Of a stretch of DNA of 13,905 nucleotides, positions 1 to 5,390 are shown piece after piece (position 1 is the stretch's first letter; every line of letters begins with the position of its first letter). The notes beneath the pieces were generated by a model. The model was given only the letters and a program-made list of their open reading frames with translations, was not told where the DNA came from and ran no database searches. The DNA comes from DASPXK01 sp035637315 (GTDB taxonomy: Bacteria > Chloroflexota > UBA6077 > JACCZL01). The translations under genes and the position numbers were made by a program. The DNA is taken from positions 1-13,905 of the forward strand of contig DASPXK010000009.1 in NCBI GenBank assembly GCA_035637315.1. Reading direction: 5' to 3'.

Positions 1-303
1 AAGGCAGAGGTCGCTGCGCTGACGGCCAACCTGGGTCAAGGCGAAGCCGAGACGCTCGTTCTGATGGCACAGGAGAATGGCGACCTGCTTCTCGTCGACG
101 ACAGACGCGCTCGTGATGAGGCAGAGCGTCGCGGCGTTCCGTTCACCGGGACCATCGGACTCCTGCGGGAGGCTAGAGAACGCGGGCTTATCGAGGCGGC
201 TCATCCACTCGTGCTGAGGCTACGGCGGATGGGATTCTGGGTGAGCGGAGATCTCGTGGACCGGCTAGAGCGTGAAGAGCGGGGGAGAGGCCGCGCACAG
301 TGA
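1..303 (+). CDS. PIN-domain protein, DUF3368 family (VapC-like toxin), 3' part
   Basis: The gene is cut by the left edge; frame 1 is open from base 1 to the TGA at 301-303, giving the last 100 residues. The fragment shows the order typical of DUF3368 PIN proteins: L-x-x-GEAE near the start (an acidic metal-site motif), LLL-V-DD-RRAR, then G-x-x-F-x-GTIGLL-x-x-A and a GLI helix start. PIN proteins of this type are predicted metal-dependent RNases and are usually the toxin of a two-gene module whose small antitoxin lies upstream, here outside the window. The acidic residues E (of GEAE) and DD are intact, so nothing suggests inactivation. An ATG at 64 exists but would remove the GEAE motif, so it is not the true start. 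There is no link visible to the sulfur genes downstream. Family assignment is from motif recognition only. Confidence 0.8.
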   Translation, partial: KAEVAALTANLGQGEAETLVLMAQENGDLLLVDDRRARDEAERRGVPFTGTIGLLREARERGLIEAAHPLVLRLRRMGFWVSGDLVDRLEREERGRGRAQ

Positions 304-810
304 GCTTGTCAACTCGCCCGATTAGCCGATCCGTTCGGCTACTCCTGTCTGGAACACTATTTCTCCGACTTCGGTCTACGGCCCCGGCTGTATCCGGGTG
401 CCTCCACCGCCGGCTCCGCCCGTCCTGGTCTCGGCGCCTGGCCGATCCGACTTCCCGGCGCGCACCGGGCCATCGGGCTTCAGTAGCCCGCCTGCGCTGC
501 CGTGGCGCGCGGTGTCTACTGACGTCCCGGCTGGAGTTGCGCCTGCTGCACCGACAGCGGGCGGCGGCGGCGCTCGACGGCCTAGTCTGGCGCTTTCGCT
601 ATCCGGCCGACCCGCTCATCGCGGTGGTCGCATCCGGCGGAGCCAGCGCGCCGATCATGCTCGCGCTAGCGGGCCTCCGTCGGCTTGCTTCCAGATGACA
701 GGTCTGATACCCTTGTGCGCCCTCTCCCGGCCGCACCATCAGGAGGGCCCGGCAGGGCCTCTCGCGCGCCTGTCGGTTCCAGTCGGGCGCGGAACGAATC
801 GCTCATCTGG
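304..810. other. gene-free leader region upstream of sat
   Basis: About 500 bases with no coding region I can support. A frame opening with a GTG that overlaps the PIN stop (300-698) encodes an arginine-rich, low-complexity product resembling an out-of-frame translation, although its last 60 or so residues are less odd. Close to sat there are two possible hairpins: a GAG(G)GCCC/GGGCCTC stem around 751-771 and a CGCGCC/GGCGCG stem around 771-797. A weak promoter-like pair, TTGCTT at 685 and TACCCT at 708 with 17 bases between, is present but matches the sigma-70 consensus at only about half the positions. The plus-strand operon promoter probably lies here. I do not recognise a riboswitch. Confidence 0.45.
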
Positions 811-1989
811 ATGCCTCGTGCCAGCTGTCCACCTAGCCCGTTGAGTTCCGCTGCGAACCTGGTCGACCAGGCGCTTTTCGGCGGGCGTAGGGCGGCCGCG
901 CTCGAGCGTTCGACCAGCCTCCCTCGGCTCCTCCTCGACTCGGTGGCCGCCTCGGACCTGGAGTGTCTCGCGACGGGGATCTTCAGTCCACTGACCGGCT
1001 TCCTGGGGGAGCGCGACTACCGGGCGGTGGTGGCCGATATGCGGCTGGCGGATGGGGCTCCCTGGAGCATTCCGATTACCCTGGCCGTCGACAAGCAGAC
1101 CGCTCTGGAGCTGCGCGATGGCCAGGAGGTAGCCCTGGAGGACGAGCGTGGCGTTGTCGTCGGCTTGCTCGAGCTGGCGGAGCGGTTCGCGTATGACAAA
1201 GCGGCCGAGGCCCGCGCGGTCTACCGGACCGAGGACGCGGCCCACCCCGGCGTCGCCCGCCTGTACGCCCAAGGCGATGTGCTGCTTGGCGGTGACGTGT
1301 GGATGCTCGAGGCTCCCAACCCAACCGGCTTCGAGAGCTACAAGCTGACGCCAGCCCAGACGCGCACAGCCTTCGCCGAGCGGGGCTGGCAGACCGTAGT
1401 CGGCTTCCAGACACGCAATCCGATCCACCGCGCTCACGAGTACGTCCAAAAATGCGCCCTGGAGACGGTGGACGGGCTCTTCCTGCATCCGCTCGTCGGT
1501 GCCACGAAGTCGGACGACATCCCGGCCGAGGTCCGGATGAAGAGCTACCAGGTGTTGCTCAAGGACTATTACCCTGCCGAACGGACTCTACTGGGGGTGT
1601 TCCCAGCCGCGATGCGCTACGCTGGGCCGCGCGAGGCGATCTTCCACGCGCTGTGCCGGCGCAACTACGGCTGCACCCACTTCATCGTCGGTCGAGATCA
1701 CGCCGGCGTCGGCAACTATTACGGCACCTACGACGCCCACCACATCTTCCGCGAGCTGCGGCCCGAAGAGCTCGGCATCACGCCCCTGTTCTTCGAGCAC
1801 ACCTTCTATTGCCGCAAGTGCGATGGGATGACGAGCTACAAGACCTGCCCGCACGATGGCGAGCACCACCTGATCCTGTCGGGCACAAAGGTGCGCGAGA
1901 TGCTGCAGCGCGGCGAGCCGCTGCCGACGCAATACACTCGTCCCGAGGTGTCGGCAGTCCTCATCGAAGGGATGAGGCATGAGGAATGA
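811..1989 (+). CDS. sat: sulfate adenylyltransferase (ATP sulfurylase)
   Basis: Cytoplasmic enzyme joining sulfate and ATP to give adenosine 5'-phosphosulfate and pyrophosphate, the entry step of sulfate activation. Numbering from the ATG at 811 (392 aa, the usual length for single-domain bacterial Sat): the active-site block QTRNPIHRAHE at 200-210 carries the nucleotide-binding R-N-P-x-H-x-x-H; the second conserved block GRDHAG is at 294-299; C334-x2-C337-x8-C346 followed by His residues looks like the zinc site found in some Sat proteins. IATG-type FSPLTGF occurs near the N-terminus. The frame is open further upstream to a TTG at 685, but those 42 residues are Arg/Pro-rich and unlike the family; ATG 811 or TTG 841 are more credible, neither with a good ribosome binding site. 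The last residues (MRHEE) and stop lie in an inverted repeat (1974-2034). First gene of a run leading to cysC. Confidence 0.95.
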   Translation: MPRASCPPSPLSSAANLVDQALFGGRRAAALERSTSLPRLLLDSVAASDLECLATGIFSPLTGFLGERDYRAVVADMRLADGAPWSIPITLAVDKQTALELRDGQEVALEDERGVVVGLLELAERFAYDKAAEARAVYRTEDAAHPGVARLYAQGDVLLGGDVWMLEAPNPTGFESYKLTPAQTRTAFAERGWQTVVGFQTRNPIHRAHEYVQKCALETVDGLFLHPLVGATKSDDIPAEVRMKSYQVLLKDYYPAERTLLGVFPAAMRYAGPREAIFHALCRRNYGCTHFIVGRDHAGVGNYYGTYDAHHIFRELRPEELGITPLFFEHTFYCRKCDGMTSYKTCPHDGEHHLILSGTKVREMLQRGEPLPTQYTRPEVSAVLIEGMRHEE

Positions 1990-2034
1990 GCCATGAGAGG
2001 GCACTCATTCCACCTTGCTCATTCCTCATGCCTC
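1974..2034. repeat. inverted repeat with perfect 17-bp arms at the sat stop
   Basis: GAGGCATGAGGAATGAG at 1974-1990 is repeated exactly in reverse complement at 2018-2034, leaving a 27-base loop. The left arm contains the last codons and the TGA of sat; the right arm ends 4 bases before the ATG of the next gene. The motif (ATGAGGAATGAG) resembles the GAATGAAGAATGAAG repeats at 9185-9257, 10861-10949 and 12603-12670, and I treat it as the same class. It could fold as a hairpin in the transcript, but no U-tract follows, so a simple terminator is unlikely. Confidence 0.8.
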
Positions 2035-2038
2035 GCTA

Positions 2039-3514
2039 ATGGCTGAACGTCGACGAGTCCTGCTGATCGGCCTGGACTGCGCTCCGCCGGAGCTGGTCTT
2101 CGAGCAGCTGCGGGCCGAACTGCCGAACCTGAGCCGCCTGATGGACGGCGGCTTGTGGGGCCCGTTGGAAAGCAGCATCCCGGCCATTACCGTGCCGGCT
2201 TGGATGACGGGGCTGACCAGCAAGGACCCTGGCGAGCTGGGCATCTACGGCTTCCGCAATCGCGCCGACCACTCCTACGACAAGCTCAGCATGGCAACCT
2301 CCGAGCTGGTTCGCGAGGATACCGTCTGGGACATCCTGGGCCGCGCCGGCAAGCGGAGCGTGGTAGTGGCAGTGCCGCCAGCCTTTCCGCCAAAGCCGAT
2401 CAACGGCAGTCTGGTCGGCTGCTTCCTCACCCCCAGCATCCAGTCGCAGTACACCTACCCGCCAAGCCTGCGGGACGAGATCGCTCAGCTCGTGGGCGAG
2501 TATCTAGTCGACGTGCCCAACTTCCGCACGGACGACAAGGAGTACATCCGGCGCGCCTGCCACGAGATGACCGAGAAGCGCTTCAAGGTCATCCGCCACC
2601 TGATCCGGAACCGCGACTGGGATCTTTTCGGGTTTGTGGAGATCGGGGTCGACCGAATGCACCACGGCTTCTGGAAGGACCATGACGCCACCCATCCCCG
2701 TCACGACCCGGGTTCTCCGTATCGCTCCGCGATCCGAGATTACTACAAGATGCTCGACGAGCAGGTCGGCTCGGTCCTCGAGCTGGTTGGACCGGAGACG
2801 ACCGTGATCGTGGCCTCCGACCACGGCGCCAAGAAGATGGACGGTGGCATCTGCATCAACGAGTGGCTGATCGGCCAAGATAAGCTCACGCTCGAGTCGC
2901 GACCCGCTGAGCTAACGCCGTTCGCCAAGCTCAGCGTCGACTGGAGCAAGACCGTCGCCTGGGGTGACGGCGGCTACTATGGTCGGCTGTTCATGAACGT
3001 CAAAGGTCGCGAGCCAGACGGAACCATCGCGCCGGCCGACTACGAGCGAGTGCGCGACGAGATCGCCGAGGGATTACGGGCGATTCCCGGGCCTGACGGC
3101 CGAGCCCTTGGCACGCGCGTCTACAAGCCGGAGCAGATCTATCGCTCGGTCCGAAACGTCGCGCCGGACCTGGTCGTGTACTTTGGCGATCTGGACTGGC
3201 GCTCGGTCGGCAGCGTCGGCCACGGCTCGGTGTACACCTTCGAAAACGACACTGGTCCAGACGACGCCAACCACGCTCAGCAGGGCATCTTCATTCTCTA
3301 CGAGGGCAATGGCCGACGGGGCGGACCGACGCCGGGCCTCCGACTGATCGACCTGGGTCCGACTATCCTCGACCTGCTCGACGAACCGGTCCCAGGCGAC
3401 ATGCAGGGTCGGGTGATCACGGCACGACCTAACCCCCCTTCCCCCTTCCCTGAAGGGAAGGGGGGGATGGCTCCGATTGCGCCCCCTCCCTTTAGGGACG
3501 GGGTCGGGGGGTAG
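2039..3514 (+). CDS. alkaline phosphatase superfamily protein, type I phosphodiesterase/nucleotide pyrophosphatase-like
   Basis: A 491-aa member of the metal-dependent alkaline phosphatase superfamily (PF01663-like), expected to hydrolyse a phosphodiester or pyrophosphate bond using two metal ions. From the ATG at 2039: LLIGLD gives the first metal ligand D13; ITVPAWMTG gives the probable nucleophile T51, followed by the family phrase GELGIYGF; GVDRMHH near 203-208 and ASDHG near 258-262 give further ligands; DDANHAQQGIFIL near 408-420 carries the late His. No signal peptide or membrane segment is seen, so it is probably cytoplasmic. An in-frame TTG at 2015 lies inside the upstream repeat and is unlikely to be the start. 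The natural domain ends near residue 463; the final 28 or so residues are Pro/Gly-rich and encoded by the palindromic repeat at 3428-3515. Substrate unknown; position between sat and cysC suggests a nucleotide or sulfated/phosphorylated glycan substrate, which is inference. Confidence 0.85.
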   Translation: MAERRRVLLIGLDCAPPELVFEQLRAELPNLSRLMDGGLWGPLESSIPAITVPAWMTGLTSKDPGELGIYGFRNRADHSYDKLSMATSELVREDTVWDILGRAGKRSVVVAVPPAFPPKPINGSLVGCFLTPSIQSQYTYPPSLRDEIAQLVGEYLVDVPNFRTDDKEYIRRACHEMTEKRFKVIRHLIRNRDWDLFGFVEIGVDRMHHGFWKDHDATHPRHDPGSPYRSAIRDYYKMLDEQVGSVLELVGPETTVIVASDHGAKKMDGGICINEWLIGQDKLTLESRPAELTPFAKLSVDWSKTVAWGDGGYYGRLFMNVKGREPDGTIAPADYERVRDEIAEGLRAIPGPDGRALGTRVYKPEQIYRSVRNVAPDLVVYFGDLDWRSVGSVGHGSVYTFENDTGPDDANHAQQGIFILYEGNGRRGGPTPGLRLIDLGPTILDLLDEPVPGDMQGRVITARPNPPSPFPEGKGGMAPIAPPPFRDGVGG

Positions 3515-3515
3515 G
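3428..3515. repeat. G/C palindromic repeat, family A, copy 1
   Basis: About 88 bp bounded by CCTAACCCCCC and GGGGGGTAGG, with an inner hairpin CCCCCTTCCCT-GA-AGGGAAGGGGG and a second, imperfect C-run/G-run pair (CCCCCTCCCTTTAGGG...). It overlaps the 3' end of the phosphodiesterase gene, providing its last 28 or so codons and its TAG stop (3512-3514). Similar copies lie at 7984-8066, 10162-10249, 11374-11464 and 11893-11982. MITE/REP-like in form; no transposase is present in the window. Confidence 0.85.
3506..3515 (+). promoter_or_regulatory. ribosome binding site of cysC, made by the repeat
   Basis: The run GGGGGGTAGG ends 6 bases before the ATG at 3522. A G-run can pair with the CCUCC anti-Shine-Dalgarno with one G-U pair. 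It supports the ATG at 3522 (or the GTG just before it at 3519) as the cysC start, rather than the TTG at 3477 that lies within the repeat. The site is the terminal arm of the family A palindrome. Confidence 0.5.
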
Positions 3516-3521
3516 TTTGTG

Positions 3522-4064
3522 ATGCAGGAAGGTTTCACCCTCTGGTTCACCGGGCTGTCGGGGGCCGGCAAGACGACGGTCTCCGAGATGACGGCTCGGG
3601 CTTTACGCGAGCGCGGGCTGGCAGTGGAGGTCCTGGATGGTGACGTCGTGCGGACCAACATCTGCAAAGGACTCGGGTTCTCCAAAGAGGACCGCGACGA
3701 GAATATTCGGCGGGTCGGGTACATCTGTCACTGGCTGACCGAGGCGAAAGGTGTGGCCGCGATCGCGGCGTTCATCTCGCCGTACAGCGAGATCCGGGCA
3801 GAGCTGCGGGCCAGGATCGGCCGATTCGTCGAGGTATTCGTCGACTGCCCCCTCGAGGTGCTTATCGAGCGCGACGCGAAAGGCCTGTACAAAAAGGCGT
3901 TGGCCGGCGAGATTCAGAATTTCACCGGCGTCAACGATCCGTATGAGCCACCCCTCAAGCCAGAGGTTCACCTGCACACCGACAGGGAGAGTCCGGAGGA
4001 GAGCGCCATGCGGGTGCTAGCCAAGCTCGAGCGGCTCGGCTTCGTGCCACGTCGGGCAGCCTGA
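3522..4064 (+). CDS. cysC: adenylyl-sulfate kinase (APS kinase)
   Basis: Phosphorylates the 3'-OH of adenosine 5'-phosphosulfate with ATP to give PAPS, directly using the product of sat. The 180-aa length is normal for stand-alone CysC. Seen: P-loop GLSGAGKTT at 11-19; DGDVVRTN at 39-46; GFSKEDRDENIRR at 52-64; FISPY at 84-88 with the conserved serine S86; ERDAKGLYKKALAGEI at 116-131 and FTGVNDPYEPP at 134-144, the APS-binding lid region. All key motifs are intact, so it should be active. Start chosen at ATG 3522, 7 bases after the previous stop, because the family begins with G-x-x-x-WFTGLSG-type sequence and a G-rich ribosome binding site precedes it. It sits 5 bases before the next gene. 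PAPS may feed assimilation or sulfation; neither a reductase nor a sulfotransferase is in view. Confidence 0.95.
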   Translation: MQEGFTLWFTGLSGAGKTTVSEMTARALRERGLAVEVLDGDVVRTNICKGLGFSKEDRDENIRRVGYICHWLTEAKGVAAIAAFISPYSEIRAELRARIGRFVEVFVDCPLEVLIERDAKGLYKKALAGEIQNFTGVNDPYEPPLKPEVHLHTDRESPEESAMRVLAKLERLGFVPRRAA

Positions 4065-4069
4065 CGGTA

Positions 4070-5383
4070 GTGCGGAACGTCCTGTTCGTTCTTGTCGACT
4101 GCATGCGGGCGGACATCCTGTGCGACCGCCAACGCTATCCTTCGCTGCCGACGGTCGATCGGCTCCTGGCTCGCTCGAGTGGCTTCACCGAGACGATCGC
4201 GGCCGCCACGACGACGACGCCCTCAGTCGCGACGATCCTGACGGGTCGCAACCCAGCCGAGCACGGCGTCCGGTCACTGCTGGGGTACAAGCTGCAGCCG
4301 GAGGTCCGGAGCCTGCCACAGATCCTCGGCGAGCACGGCTATCACACCGTCGCCGAGGTGACCGGGCCTCTGTTTCCGCTGACCGGTCTGGACCGCGGCT
4401 TTGGCGCCTATCATCGGCGCGAGCGCCACTCGTACCTGGACACAGCCTGGGGCCAGCGGCTTGTCTCGACGCTGTCCGGGAACGCGCTGCCGGAGCCCTG
4501 GTTCATGCTCCTGCATCTATGGGAGCTGCACTGGCCGCGCAAGGCAAAGGGGGAGTTCGCCAGCGCCCGCTACGGCAAGCAGCTCTATCACCGCTCTGTC
4601 GCCTACCTCGACAGCCAGCTGTCGCGAATCGTCGACAGTGTCGACCCCGACAAGACGCTTGTGGTGATGAGCGGGGACCACGGCGAGGGCATAGCCGGGG
4701 CGATCGATGACCCGCGGCGATGGGTTCAGCTCGCGATTCGGGCGGCTTATCGTGTGACCCGGGGTCTTCCCACCAAGACCAAAAAACGAATCCTCTCTTT
4801 TGGTAAGCGGGCGGTGCTCCTGGAGCGAGATCGACATGAGGTGGCCGGCCACGCGGCGCTGTGCGTCTATGACTACCTGGTGCGGGTGCCTCTGGTCTTC
4901 TGCGCGCCCGGCGTGGTCCCGGAGGGTCGACTGATCGATACCCAGGTCCGCCACATCGACATCGCCCCGACCATCCTCGACATCGTCGGGATAGACCCGA
5001 GCCCATACGGCCTGCAGCCATCCCTGCTGCCGATGATGCGAGGCGATGACCGCCAGGACCGACCCGCGGTCACCGAGGCGCTTCAGACCATGCTGCACGA
5101 CCAGATCAACCGTCTGGTTGGCTTACGAACCGGGCGTTTCAAGTACATCGCGGCGCCGGAGAATCCAGACGTCCCGCAGGAGCTATACGACCTGGAGGCC
5201 GACCCATTGGAGCGGCGCAATCTGGCCCAGGAGCGGCCCGGCCTGCTCGAGGAGCTGCGTCTCCAGCTCGAGCAGCTCCAGGACGGCCGAGCCGGCCAGG
5301 CCGGCCTGGCCGAACAGCGAATGTCGCCTGAGGAAGAGGCGATGGTCCGTGCCCGCCTGGAGAGCCTGGGCTACATCGAGTAG
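4070..5383 (+). CDS. sulfatase-like alkaline phosphatase superfamily hydrolase
   Basis: A 437-aa protein with the sulfatase (PF00884) fold plan, starting at GTG 4070, 5 bases after cysC. VLVDCMRAD supplies the first metal ligands (D10, and D15 in the family pattern). At the nucleophile site the sequence is T-T-P-S-V (49-53) followed by ATILTGRNPAEHG: the P-S and LTG of the sulfatase signature C/S-x-P-S-R are kept, but the Cys/Ser that becomes formylglycine is T49 and the Arg is V53. SGDHGEG near 201-207 and HIDIAPTILDIVGI near 300-313 are typical, as is the ending YDLEADPLERRNL. Between them is a basic stretch (RRWVQLAIRAAYRV...KTKKRI). It is therefore better viewed as a threonine-nucleophile phosphatase, phosphodiesterase or phosphotransferase than a true sulfatase. 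No signal peptide or membrane anchor is apparent. Substrate unknown. It converges on the glycosyltransferase operon with only 7 bases between stop codons. Confidence 0.85.
   Translation: MRNVLFVLVDCMRADILCDRQRYPSLPTVDRLLARSSGFTETIAAATTTTPSVATILTGRNPAEHGVRSLLGYKLQPEVRSLPQILGEHGYHTVAEVTGPLFPLTGLDRGFGAYHRRERHSYLDTAWGQRLVSTLSGNALPEPWFMLLHLWELHWPRKAKGEFASARYGKQLYHRSVAYLDSQLSRIVDSVDPDKTLVVMSGDHGEGIAGAIDDPRRWVQLAIRAAYRVTRGLPTKTKKRILSFGKRAVLLERDRHEVAGHAALCVYDYLVRVPLVFCAPGVVPEGRLIDTQVRHIDIAPTILDIVGIDPSPYGLQPSLLPMMRGDDRQDRPAVTEALQTMLHDQINRLVGLRTGRFKYIAAPENPDVPQELYDLEADPLERRNLAQERPGLLEELRLQLEQLQDGRAGQAGLAEQRMSPEEEAMVRARLESLGYIE
5294..5311. repeat. 18-bp perfect palindrome inside the sulfatase-like gene
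   Basis: GGCCAGGCCGGCCTGGCC reads the same on both strands. It encodes part of an Ala/Gly-rich stretch (RAGQAGLAE) near the C-terminus. It lies about 80 bases before a convergent gene junction that shows no ordinary terminator. It may be a chance product of GC-rich coding or a small hairpin. Confidence 0.6.
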
Positions 5384-5390
5384 AGCCGGG

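Noticed and set aside
300..698. Plus-strand reading frame overlapping the PIN stop by four bases (GTGA)
   Set aside because: The overlap looks like coupling, but the product is Arg/Leu/Ser-rich and low-complexity, with no recognisable domain or ribosome binding site. It is not excluded entirely, and is mentioned in the leader entry.
771..800. GGTTCCAGTC resembling a tRNA T-loop
   Set aside because: Flanking bases pair only 4 of 5 and no matching acceptor, anticodon or D arms are found upstream.
685..810. N-terminal extension of sat from TTG 685
   Set aside because: The 42 extra residues are Pro/Arg-rich and have no counterpart in ATP sulfurylases, which start close to residue 43 of this frame.
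690..810. SAM or other sulfur-related riboswitch before sat
   Set aside because: The conserved SAM-I core pattern (GAGGGA...GGCAACC) is not present; GGAGGGCCCGGCAGGGCC is only superficially similar.
739..1488. 249-residue minus-strand frame opposite sat
   Set aside because: Antisense shadow of a strongly conserved gene in GC-rich DNA; composition is Arg/Gly/Pro-rich and no motif is seen.
3428..3515. G/C palindromes as Rho-independent terminators
   Set aside because: The hairpins are strong, but no U-tract follows, and four of the five family A copies plus the family B copy lie well inside open reading frames that continue normally.
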